The position numbers and the translations under genes are program-made. A stretch of 64,000 bases of DNA, taken from NCBI RefSeq assembly GCF_007655005.1, contig NZ_SZVW01000010.1, positions 186,001 to 250,000 on the forward strand, written 5' to 3'. The stretch comes from Streptomyces tibetensis (GTDB lineage Bacteria; Actinomycetota; Actinomycetes; Streptomycetales; Streptomycetaceae). Shown here piece by piece: positions 1-7,956 of this stretch (positions are counted from its first letter, which is position 1; each line of letters opens with the position of its first letter). Below the pieces are notes generated by a model. It did no database searches and was not told where the DNA came from. It worked only from the letters and a program-made list of their open reading frames with translations.

Positions 1-347
1 ACGCCAACAGCGCGGGCATCGCCGCCCTGGAAGCGCTGTGCGCGGAGGGCGAGAAGGCCGTCGAGGCCGATGACGTGGACGGGGCCGTCGCCATGAACGC
101 CCATTTCCACGCCAAGATCATGGAGCTCGCCGGCAACGCGGTCCTCGCCGAACTCGCCGCCCAGGTCGACCGGCGCGTGCGTTGGTACTACACGCCGGTG
201 GCCCGTCGGCGCGGTCACCAGTCCTGGATCGAGCACCGCGAACTCATCGCCGCGGTCGCCGACCGGGACGAACAGCGCGCCACCCAGCTGATGCGCGCGC
301 ACACCGAACACACACGGCGCTCGTACCACGCGCGCTCGCGTGCGTAG
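1..347 (+). CDS. GntR-family (FadR/FCD-type) transcriptional regulator, C-terminal part
   Basis: Only the last ~115 residues are in the window; the reading frame is open from base 3, so the N-terminal winged helix lies upstream. The visible part matches the all-helical FCD ligand-binding domain of FadR-subfamily GntR repressors: a FHAKIMELAGN helix, then HRELIAAVADRD and a final HTEHTRRSY helix, with His residues spaced as in the metal/ligand site of that domain. FCD regulators usually sense small carboxylates or sugar acids. It precedes a ROK regulator and sugar ABC operon on the same strand, but a ~270-bp gap separates them, so its target is not shown by the sequence. The stop codon lies inside the first unit of a short tandem repeat. 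Confidence 0.85.
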   Translation, partial: ANSAGIAALEALCAEGEKAVEADDVDGAVAMNAHFHAKIMELAGNAVLAELAAQVDRRVRWYYTPVARRRGHQSWIEHRELIAAVADRDEQRATQLMRAHTEHTRRSYHARSRA

Positions 348-420
348 CGCCGCCATACACCTGTAGCGCCGCCATACGTCCGTAGCGCCGCCCTACGTCT
401 TGAGCGCCGCCACGCGTACG
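344..420. repeat. 19-bp imperfect tandem repeat, four units
   Basis: Units begin at 344, 363, 382 and 401, and share a core of the form gtagcgccgcc(a/c)tac. The first unit contains the in-frame TAG stop of the upstream GntR gene, so the array starts exactly at the gene end. The fourth unit is degenerate. No function is visible. It occupies part of the 270-bp gap before the ROK gene. Confidence 0.8.
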
Positions 421-627
421 CGGCGCCGTCATGCCTGCCCTGCCACGTGGGAGGGCACCCGCCACCGCTTCTTTGTCCACTGAGTGGAAAAAGTAGGAGG
501 CAATTCCTGCGCGACTTCTTCCCAGCCCCGGCAGCCGCTGCTACGTTCCCTCCGAAAGCAAGCCACCGTGGTGGCGGGAAACCGGCGCGCACAGGCCGAT
601 CGAGGCGGGGAGGGGCTCGTGAGACGT

Positions 628-1809
628 ATGACCGCACGACCCGGAAACGCCCACCAGGCTCGACTGCTCAAGCTGTTGCGAGACGGCGGCCCCAACTCCC
701 GTGCCCAACTGGGCGACCAGGTCGATCTCTCGCGGTCCAAGCTGGCCGTGGAGGTGGACCGGCTGCTGGAGACGGGGCTGGTCGTGGCCGACGGACTCGC
801 CGCCTCGCGCGGTGGCCGCCGCTCCCACAACATCCGGCTCAACCCCGAACTGCGCTTCCTCGGCGTCGACATCGGCGCGACCTCGGTCGACGTCGCCGTC
901 ACCAACGCCGAACTGGAGACCCTCGGACACCTCAACCAGCCCATGGACGTGCGCGAGGGTCCCGTCGCGGTCTTCGAGCAGGTCCTCGCCATGGCCGCGA
1001 AACTGAGAGCCTCCGGGCTCGCGGAAGGGTTCGACGGCGCCGGCATCGGCGTCCCGGGCCCGGTCCGTTTTCCCGAGGGCATCCCGGTGGCACCGCCGAT
1101 CATGCCCGGCTGGGACGGCTTCCCCGTGCGGGAGGCGCTCAGCCAGGAACTCGGCTGCCCGGTCATGGTCGACAACGACGTGAACCTGATGGCGATGGGG
1201 GAGCAGCACGCGGGCGTCGCCCGCACCGTCGCCGACTTCCTCTGCGTCAAGATCGGCACCGGCATCGGCTGCGGCATCGTCGTCGGCGGTGAGGTCTACC
1301 GCGGTACGACGGGTAGCGCCGGCGACATCGGGCACATCCAGGCCGTCCCCGACGGCCGCCCCTGTGCCTGCGGCAACCGGGGCTGCCTGGAGGCCCACTT
1401 CAGCGGGGCCGCCCTGGCCCGTGACGCCACGGAGGCCGCCCAGCAGGGACTTTCGGCCGAACTGGCCTCGCGGCTGGAGACCGACGGCGGCCTCACCGCC
1501 GTCGACGTCGCCGCCGCGGCCGCCGCCGGTGACGCCACCGCCCTCGATCTGATCCGCGAGGGCGGCAACCGCACCGGCCAGGTCATCGCCGGCCTGGTCA
1601 GCTTCTTCAACCCGGGCCTGGTGGTGATCGGCGGCGGGGTGACCGGCCTCGGTCACACCCTGCTCGCCGCGATCCGCACCCAGGTCTACCGCCAGTCACT
1701 GCCGCTGGCGACCGGCAACCTTCCCATCGTCCTGGGCGAGTTGGGCCCCGCCGCCGGAGTGATCGGCGCGGCCCGGCTTATCAGCGACCACCTGTTCTCA
1801 CCCGCGTAA
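628..1809 (+). CDS. ROK-family transcriptional regulator
   Basis: Predicted sugar-responsive repressor, 393 aa from the ATG chosen here. Residues ~8-60 form a winged helix-turn-helix (AQLGDQVDLSRSKLAVEVDRL). A ROK sugar-kinase-like fold follows, with the phosphate-binding motif GVDIGATS near residue 80, the conserved GHIQ His near 236, and the ROK zinc/signature motif CACGNRGCLE at ~246-255. The C-terminal half contains VVIGGGV, typical of ROK proteins. Start: a GGAGGGG ribosome site (609-615) is 12 nt before this ATG but only 3 nt before an in-frame GTG at 619, so the protein may be three residues longer. It lies just upstream of a co-oriented sugar ABC operon and probably regulates it. Confidence 0.9.
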   Translation: MTARPGNAHQARLLKLLRDGGPNSRAQLGDQVDLSRSKLAVEVDRLLETGLVVADGLAASRGGRRSHNIRLNPELRFLGVDIGATSVDVAVTNAELETLGHLNQPMDVREGPVAVFEQVLAMAAKLRASGLAEGFDGAGIGVPGPVRFPEGIPVAPPIMPGWDGFPVREALSQELGCPVMVDNDVNLMAMGEQHAGVARTVADFLCVKIGTGIGCGIVVGGEVYRGTTGSAGDIGHIQAVPDGRPCACGNRGCLEAHFSGAALARDATEAAQQGLSAELASRLETDGGLTAVDVAAAAAAGDATALDLIREGGNRTGQVIAGLVSFFNPGLVVIGGGVTGLGHTLLAAIRTQVYRQSLPLATGNLPIVLGELGPAAGVIGAARLISDHLFSPA

Positions 1810-1916
1810 GCGCACTTCAGTACGTCAGCACGCAAGCACACCAGCACGACGCTTCCGTACCGAGCCCTGCTCTGCCCTGCCCTGAAACCGGCCCGCACGC
1901 CCGCCAAGGGGACCTC

Positions 1917-3431
1917 ATGGCACCAGAACCACCGCTGCTCAGCATGTCCGGCATCACCAAGTCGTTCCCCGGAGTCCGGGCCCTCGACGGCGTCGACCTC
2001 GACGTCCAGGCCGGCGAGGTGCACTGCCTGCTCGGCCAGAACGGGGCCGGCAAATCCACCCTCATCAAGGTGCTGGCCGGCGCCCACCAGCCCGACACCG
2101 GAAGCATCCGCTGGCACGGCGAGGAGGTCACCCTCCGCTCGCCGATCGCCGCCATGCGCCTGGGCATCGCCACCATCTATCAGGAACTCGACCTGGTGGA
2201 GCACCTGTCGGTCGCCGAGAACGTCCACCTCGGGCACGAGCCGACCGCCGCGGGATTCATCGTCCGCGGCAAGACGGCCAGTGCGTCAACAGCCGCCCTT
2301 CTCAAGCGACTTGGCCATGCCGAGATCGATCCTGCCCGACTCGTCGGGGACCTGTCGGCGGCGCAGCAGCAGATCGTGTCCATGGCGCGGGCGCTCTCGC
2401 ACGACGTGCGGCTGATCGTGATGGACGAGCCGTCCGCCGCCCTCGACCCGGACGAGGTCGACAACCTCTTCCGCATCGTCGGCGACCTGACCGCCGCCGG
2501 GGTCGCCGTCGTCTACATCTCGCACCGCCTGGAGGAGATCCGCCGCATCGGCGACCGGGTGACGGTGCTCAAGGACGGACGGGCCGTCGCGCACGGGCTC
2601 CCGGCGAAGTCGACTCCGACCCGCGAGGTCGTCGCGCTGATGACGGGCCGCAACGTCGAGTACGTCTTCCCCGACCGGCCCCTCTCGCCACCACCCGGCG
2701 AACCCGTGCTGACGGTCCGAGGGCTCTCCAGGCAAGGGGAGTTCGAGCCCCTCGACCTGGAGGTCCGCCCCGGCGAGATCGTCGGCCTCGCCGGACTCGT
2801 CGGCTCGGGCCGCTCCGAGATCCTGGAGACCGTCTACGGCGCCCGCAAACCGACGGCCGGTCAGGTCCTGGTCGACGGACGGGCGTTGCGGCCGGGCAGC
2901 GTACGGGCCGCCGTCCGGGCCGGACTCGGACTCGCCCCCGAGGAACGCAAGGCCCAGGCCCTGCTGATGCTGGAGTCCGTCACCCGCAACGTGTCGGTCT
3001 CCTCCATGTCCCGCTTCTCGCGCGGCGGCTGGATCGACCGGGGCGCCGAACTCGGTGCCGCCCGGGCCGCCACCCGCGAGCTGTCGCTCCGGCCGGACAA
3101 TCCGTCCGTGCCCGTGCGCACCCTGTCCGGCGGCAACCAGCAAAAGGCCGTCCTGGCCCGCTGGCTGCTGCGCGGCTGCAAGGTGCTGCTGCTCGACGAA
3201 CCCACCCGCGGCGTCGACGTGGGCGCCCGCGCCGAGCTCTACGCGGTCATCCGCAGGCTCGCGGACGAGGGCCTCGCCGTGCTGCTGGTCTCCAGCGAGG
3301 TGCCCGAGGTGCTCGGCCTCGCCGACCGCGTGCTGGTGCTGCGCGAGGGCCGGGTCGTGCACACGGCGCCCGCGCGCGAACTCGACGAACACCGCGTACT
3401 CGACCTGGTCATGGAAGGAAGCCCGGCATGA
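1917..3431 (+). CDS. Sugar ABC transporter ATP-binding protein (RbsA/MglA type)
   Basis: 504-aa double-nucleotide-binding-domain ATPase that powers a ribose/galactose-type carbohydrate importer at the inner face of the membrane. The first domain has Walker A QNGAGKST at residues 41-48, an atypical signature LSAAQQQ and Walker B LIVMDEPSAALD. The second has a degenerate P-loop (GLVGSGRSE, ~295) but an intact LSGGNQQK signature and LLLDEPTRGVDVG. This asymmetry is normal for the RbsA/MglA/XylG family. An AAGGGGA ribosome site precedes the ATG. The gene overlaps the permease by ATGA, indicating translational coupling. Confidence 0.96.
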   Translation: MAPEPPLLSMSGITKSFPGVRALDGVDLDVQAGEVHCLLGQNGAGKSTLIKVLAGAHQPDTGSIRWHGEEVTLRSPIAAMRLGIATIYQELDLVEHLSVAENVHLGHEPTAAGFIVRGKTASASTAALLKRLGHAEIDPARLVGDLSAAQQQIVSMARALSHDVRLIVMDEPSAALDPDEVDNLFRIVGDLTAAGVAVVYISHRLEEIRRIGDRVTVLKDGRAVAHGLPAKSTPTREVVALMTGRNVEYVFPDRPLSPPPGEPVLTVRGLSRQGEFEPLDLEVRPGEIVGLAGLVGSGRSEILETVYGARKPTAGQVLVDGRALRPGSVRAAVRAGLGLAPEERKAQALLMLESVTRNVSVSSMSRFSRGGWIDRGAELGAARAATRELSLRPDNPSVPVRTLSGGNQQKAVLARWLLRGCKVLLLDEPTRGVDVGARAELYAVIRRLADEGLAVLLVSSEVPEVLGLADRVLVLREGRVVHTAPARELDEHRVLDLVMEGSPA

Positions 3432-4444
3432 CGCAGCCTGTCTCCCCGCCGCGGGACAGCACCGCGAAGGTGCCCGAGGCCCGGCCTCCGGCCTGGCGCG
3501 GCCTGGCGGCCCGTGCCGACGTCCGCACCCTTTCCCTGCTCGGCGTGCTCGCCGCGCTGATCGTCGTCGGCGGCATCACCAAGCCCGACGAGTTCCTCGA
3601 CACCCGCAATCTGCAACTGGTCCTCACCCAGGCCTCCGTGGTCGGCGTCGTCACCGTCGGCATGACCTTCGTCATCGTCTCCGGCGGGATCGACCTGTCG
3701 GTCGGCGCGATCGTCGCCCTCGCCTCGGTGTGGGCCACCACGGTCGCCACCCAGGAATACGGCTTCGCCGGCATCCTCTTCACGGCGATCGTCGTCGGAG
3801 TCGGCTGCGGCCTGGTCAACGGGGTGCTCATCGCCTACGGCTCGATGGTGCCGTTCATCGCCACCCTCGCCATGCTGGCCTCCGCCCGCGGCCTCGCCCT
3901 GCAGATCACCGACGGCAAGACGCAGATCGTCACCGTGCCCTCCGTCCTCGACCTGGGGGAGCGCGACGCCTACGTCCTCGGCGTCCCGCCCCTGGTCATG
4001 GTGTTCGCCGTCGTCACGGTCATCGGCTGGCTGGTGCTCAACCGCACCACCTTCGGCCGCCGCACGGTAGCGGTCGGCGGCAACCCGGAGGCCGCGCGGC
4101 TCGCCGGCATCGACGTCCGCCGCCAGCGGCTCTACCTGTACCTGCTGTCCGGGCTGTGCTGCGGCATCGCCGCCTTCCTGCTGATCGTCCTGTCCGGCTC
4201 CGGCCAGAACACCAACGGCAACCTCTACGAACTCGACGCGATCGCCGCCGCGATCATCGGCGGCACCCTGCTCACCGGCGGCCGCGGCACCATCACCGGC
4301 TCCGTGCTCGGCGTCCTGATCTTCTTCACGATCACCAACATCTTCGCCCTGAACAACCTGCAGAGCGACGTCCAGCAGATCGCCAAGGGCGCGATCATCG
4401 TCGCCGCCGTGCTGGTCCAGCGCCGTACCGCCAGCACGACCTGA
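3428..4444 (+). CDS. Sugar ABC transporter permease (RbsC family)
   Basis: 338-aa polytopic membrane protein of the branched-chain/ribose permease family. Many hydrophobic helices follow a ~35-residue cytoplasmic N-terminus. The family hallmark VSGGIDLSVGAIVAL and the EAARLAGIDVRRQR cytoplasmic-loop motif are present, as is the late IAAAIIGGTLLTGGRGTITGSVLGV segment. It presumably forms a homodimeric channel with the upstream ATPase. Its start codon overlaps the ATPase stop, and the binding-protein gene begins 50 nt downstream. Confidence 0.96.
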   Translation: MTQPVSPPRDSTAKVPEARPPAWRGLAARADVRTLSLLGVLAALIVVGGITKPDEFLDTRNLQLVLTQASVVGVVTVGMTFVIVSGGIDLSVGAIVALASVWATTVATQEYGFAGILFTAIVVGVGCGLVNGVLIAYGSMVPFIATLAMLASARGLALQITDGKTQIVTVPSVLDLGERDAYVLGVPPLVMVFAVVTVIGWLVLNRTTFGRRTVAVGGNPEAARLAGIDVRRQRLYLYLLSGLCCGIAAFLLIVLSGSGQNTNGNLYELDAIAAAIIGGTLLTGGRGTITGSVLGVLIFFTITNIFALNNLQSDVQQIAKGAIIVAAVLVQRRTASTT

Positions 4445-4494
4445 AAGCCGTACCGCTCCCGCCCGGCACGACCCGAGGAAAGGGTTCTCCCGCC

Positions 4495-5541
4495 ATGACA
4501 GAGATCACGAGCCGCAGAGGGCTGCTCTTCGGGGCCGCCGCCGTCTCCGCCGGTGCCCTCCTCACGGGGTGCACGAGCAACGAGCCGTCCGAGTCCGAGG
4601 ACGAGCCGGCCGGCAACGACCAGCCGGCCGCCGACGACAAGCCCGGCAAGCAGGTCACCATCGGCTTCGCCGGACCGCAGGCCGACCACGGCTGGCTCAA
4701 CGCGATCAACGACAACGCCAAGAGCCGCGCCGAGAAGTACTCCGACGTCACCCTGGAGATCACCGAGGGCTCCAACGACACCGCCCAGCAGATCGGCCAG
4801 ATCGAGACCCTCATCAACAAGAAGGTCGACGTCCTGGTCGTGCTGCCCGCCGACGGCAAGGCCCTCACCCAGGTCGGCCTCAAGGCGATGCGCGCCGGCA
4901 TCCCCGTCGTCAACCTCGACCGCATCTTCAACACCCCGCAGGCCTACCGCTGCTGGATCGGCGGCGACAACTACGGCATGGGTCTCAACGCCGGGCACTA
5001 CATCGGCGAGAAGCTCAAGGGCAAGTCCGGCGCCCGCGTCATCGAACTGGCCGGCCTGGACAACCTGGAGCTCACCAAGCAGCGCACCCAGGGCTTCGAC
5101 GACGCCCTGAAGAACTACCCCAACATCAAGAAGGTCGCTCGGCAGGCCGCCGAGTTCACCGTCGAGTCCGGCCAGGCCAAGATGGCGCAGCTGCTCCAGG
5201 CCCAGTCGAAGTTCGACGCGCTGTGGAACCACGACGACGACCAGGGCGTGGGCGCGCTGCGCGCCATCGAGCAGGCCGGACGCGACGACTTCCTGATGGT
5301 CGGCGGCGCCGGCGCGCTCTCCGCGTTCCAGGCCATCAAGCAGGACGACGGTGTCCTCAAGGCGACCGTGCTGTACCCGCCGACCATGGCCGCCTCCGCG
5401 ATCGACCTGGCCCGCGCCCTCGGCCAGAGCAAGGGCATCGGGGGCCTCGCCGAGTTCGAGATCCCGTCGTCACTCACCCTCTACTCGGCTGTCGTCGACA
5501 AGACCAACGTCGACCGGTACATGTCCACCGGCTTCAAGTGA
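4495..5541 (+). CDS. Sugar ABC transporter substrate-binding lipoprotein (ribose-type)
   Basis: 348-aa extracellular receptor for the adjacent importer. The N-terminus has twin arginines (SRRGLLFG) followed by a hydrophobic stretch and lipobox LLTGC, with Cys26 as the lipid anchor, so export may be by the Tat route. The mature part is a periplasmic-binding-protein type-1 fold like ribose-binding protein: TIGFAGPQADHGW at the first strand, AQQIGQIETLINKKVD, VLPADGKALT and GIPVVNLDR. The specific sugar cannot be read from sequence. Downstream oxidoreductase and isomerase genes in the same direction suggest that the imported sugar or sugar derivative is processed by them. Confidence 0.95.
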   Translation: MTEITSRRGLLFGAAAVSAGALLTGCTSNEPSESEDEPAGNDQPAADDKPGKQVTIGFAGPQADHGWLNAINDNAKSRAEKYSDVTLEITEGSNDTAQQIGQIETLINKKVDVLVVLPADGKALTQVGLKAMRAGIPVVNLDRIFNTPQAYRCWIGGDNYGMGLNAGHYIGEKLKGKSGARVIELAGLDNLELTKQRTQGFDDALKNYPNIKKVARQAAEFTVESGQAKMAQLLQAQSKFDALWNHDDDQGVGALRAIEQAGRDDFLMVGGAGALSAFQAIKQDDGVLKATVLYPPTMAASAIDLARALGQSKGIGGLAEFEIPSSLTLYSAVVDKTNVDRYMSTGFK

Positions 5542-5596
5542 GCCACCCCGCACCCCCCACGTGCGCCACCCCGACCAGGACGAGGAGGACACCCGT

Positions 5597-6808
5597 ATGG
5601 GACAGCCGCAGCAGCAGTCGGAAGGGACCGAGAAAGGCAAGCCACCCCTGCGCGTGGGGATGGTGGGCTACGCCTTCATGGGCGCCGCCCACTCCCAGGG
5701 CTGGCGCACCGCGGGCCGCGTCTTCGACCTGCCGCTGAACCCCGTGCAGGCCGTGATCTGCGGCCGGGACGCCGCCGCCGTCCGGGCCGCGGCCGACCGG
5801 CACGGCTGGGAGTCCACCGAGACCGACTGGCGAGCCCTCGTCGAACGGGACGACATCGACCTCGTCGACATCTGCACCCCCGGCGACAGCCACGCCGAGA
5901 TCGCCCTGGCCGCCCTGGCCGCGGGCAAACACGTCCTGTGCGAGAAGCCGCTGGCCAACACCGTCGAGGAGGCCACCTCGATGGTGCTGGCCGCCGAAGA
6001 GGCCCGCACGCGCGGTCAGGTGGCGATGGTCGGATTCAACTACCGCCGGGTGCCCGCCACCGCCCAGGCCCGCCGCATGGTCGCCGAGGGCCGCCTGGGC
6101 AGGCTGCGGCACGTGCGCGTGACGTACCTCCAGGACTGGCTGGTCGACCCCGCGTTCCCGCTGACCTGGCGGCTGCGCAGGGAGCAGGCCGGCTCGGGCT
6201 CGCTGGGCGACCTGGGGGCGCACATCGTCGACCTCGCGCAGTACCTGGTGGGGGAGCCGCTGGCGGGCGTCTCCGCGCTGACCGAGACCTTCGTACGGGA
6301 GCGGCCCCTGCCCACGGGCGCCACGAGCGGGTTGTCCGCCGTCACCTCCGCCGGCACCGGGCAGGTCACCGTCGACGACGCCGCGCTGTTCACGGCCCGC
6401 TTCCCCTCCGGTGCGCTGGCCTCCTTCGAGGCCACCCGCTACGCCACCGGCCGGAAGAACGCCCTGCGCATCGAACTCAACGGGGAGCGCGGCTCGCTCG
6501 CCTTCGACCTGGAGCGGCTCAACGAGCTGTCCTTCCACGACGCCACCGAGCCCGGAGCGGAGGCCGGTTTCCGACGGATCCTCGTCACCGAACCCGACCA
6601 CCCCTACCTGGAGGCCTGGTGGCCGCCCGGCCACGGCCTCGGCTACGAGCACACCTTCGTCCACCAGGCCCGCGACCTCGTCCACGCCATCGCCGAGGGC
6701 CGCCGCCCCGAACCCTCCTTCGCCGACGGGCTGCAGGTGCAGCGCGTGCTCGCGGCGGTCGAGGAGAGCGCCGAGAAGAACTCCGTCTACACGCCGATCG
6801 CGGTCTGA
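5597..6808 (+). CDS. Gfo/Idh/MocA-family NAD(P)-dependent oxidoreductase
   Basis: 403-aa sugar/cyclitol dehydrogenase. The N-terminal Rossmann motif is GMVGYAFMGAAH, an atypical but recognisable GxxGxxxxA pattern. The family motif EKPLANT follows, whose Lys acts in hydride transfer, then the C-terminal alpha/beta substrate domain. An excellent GAGGAGGA site lies 8 nt before the ATG at 5597. It belongs to the ABC operon (55 nt after the binding protein) and is 13 nt before a TIM-barrel isomerase. Gfo/Idh plus xylose-isomerase-like pairs are typical of inositol, glucoside and 3-keto-sugar catabolism. The exact substrate is an inference I cannot settle. Confidence 0.93.
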   Translation: MGQPQQQSEGTEKGKPPLRVGMVGYAFMGAAHSQGWRTAGRVFDLPLNPVQAVICGRDAAAVRAAADRHGWESTETDWRALVERDDIDLVDICTPGDSHAEIALAALAAGKHVLCEKPLANTVEEATSMVLAAEEARTRGQVAMVGFNYRRVPATAQARRMVAEGRLGRLRHVRVTYLQDWLVDPAFPLTWRLRREQAGSGSLGDLGAHIVDLAQYLVGEPLAGVSALTETFVRERPLPTGATSGLSAVTSAGTGQVTVDDAALFTARFPSGALASFEATRYATGRKNALRIELNGERGSLAFDLERLNELSFHDATEPGAEAGFRRILVTEPDHPYLEAWWPPGHGLGYEHTFVHQARDLVHAIAEGRRPEPSFADGLQVQRVLAAVEESAEKNSVYTPIAV

Positions 6809-6821
6809 GGAGGCCACGAGT

Positions 6822-7820
6822 ATGCCGCGCACCTTCACCCTGTTCACCGGCCAGTGGGCGGACCTGCCCCTGGAGGAGGTCTGCCGCCTGGCCCGCGACT
6901 TCGGCTACGACGGCCTGGAACTCGCCTGCTGGGGAGACCACTTCGAAGTCGACAAGGCGCTGACCGATCCCTCCTACGTGGAGTCGAGGCGTCAGCTCCT
7001 CGACAAGTACGGCCTCAAGTGCTGGGCGATCTCCAACCACCTGGCCGGCCAGGCCGTCTGCGACGCCATCATCGACGAGCGGCACCAGGCGATCCTCCCG
7101 GAAGCGGTCTGGGGCGACGGCAACCCGGAGGGAGTCCGGCAGCGGGCCGCGGACCGCATGAAGGACACCGCCCGGGCCGCGGCCGCCTTCGGTGTGAACA
7201 CCGTCATCGGGTTCACCGGATCCGCCATCTGGCACCTGGTCGCCATGTTCCCGCCCGCGCCCGAGGCGATGATCGAACGCGGTTACCAGGACTTCGCCGA
7301 CCGCTGGAACCCGATCCTGGACGTCTTCGACGCCGAGGGCGTGCGATTCGCGCACGAGGTCCACCCCAGCGAGATCGCCTACGACTACTGGACCACCCAG
7401 CGGACCCTGGAAGCCGTCGGCCGGCGCCCCGCCTTCGGCCTCAACTTCGACCCCAGCCACTTCGTGTGGCAGGACCTCGACCCGGTCGGCTTCCTCTGGG
7501 ACTTCCGCGACCGGATCTACCACGTCGACTGCAAGGAGGCCCGCAAGCGCCTCGACGGACGCAACGGCCGCCTCGGCTCCCACCTGCCCTGGGGCGACCC
7601 GCGGCGTGGCTGGGACTTCGTCTCCGCCGGGCACGGCGACGTCCCCTGGGAGGACGTGTTCCGGATGCTGCGCTCCATCGACTACGCGGGTCCGATCTCG
7701 ATCGAGTGGGAGGACGCCGGCATGGACCGGCTCCAGGGCGCCCCCGAGGCACTGACACGCCTCAAGGCCTTCGACTTCGAACCGCCCAGCGCGTCCTTCG
7801 ACGCCGCGTTCAACAGCTGA
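6822..7820 (+). CDS. Sugar phosphate isomerase/epimerase (AP-endonuclease-2/xylose-isomerase-like TIM barrel)
   Basis: 332-aa TIM-barrel protein (IolE/IolI-like superfamily). Recognisable elements are GYDGLELACWGDHFEV near the start, FAHEVHPSEIAYDYWT with the metal-binding Glu/His, GLNFDPSHFVWQ, YHVDCKEA and the terminal ISIEWEDAGM, which supply the usual Glu-Asp-His-Glu metal site. It probably isomerises, epimerises or dehydrates the product of the upstream Gfo/Idh enzyme. A TGAGGAGG site overlapping the previous stop directs the ATG. Close relatives are annotated only generically, so no finer function is claimed. Confidence 0.92.
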   Translation: MPRTFTLFTGQWADLPLEEVCRLARDFGYDGLELACWGDHFEVDKALTDPSYVESRRQLLDKYGLKCWAISNHLAGQAVCDAIIDERHQAILPEAVWGDGNPEGVRQRAADRMKDTARAAAAFGVNTVIGFTGSAIWHLVAMFPPAPEAMIERGYQDFADRWNPILDVFDAEGVRFAHEVHPSEIAYDYWTTQRTLEAVGRRPAFGLNFDPSHFVWQDLDPVGFLWDFRDRIYHVDCKEARKRLDGRNGRLGSHLPWGDPRRGWDFVSAGHGDVPWEDVFRMLRSIDYAGPISIEWEDAGMDRLQGAPEALTRLKAFDFEPPSASFDAAFNS

Positions 7821-7956
7821 ACCACGGATTCGGCACACAGACCTGTCTTGACGTGCTCAAGGCACACACACCTCCGGGGTGACGGCGCACCCCGGCGCCC
7901 GCACCGCACGCTTCGCACCCACCCCGTACGGCCCACCCCGTTCCCGGAGGGACTTC

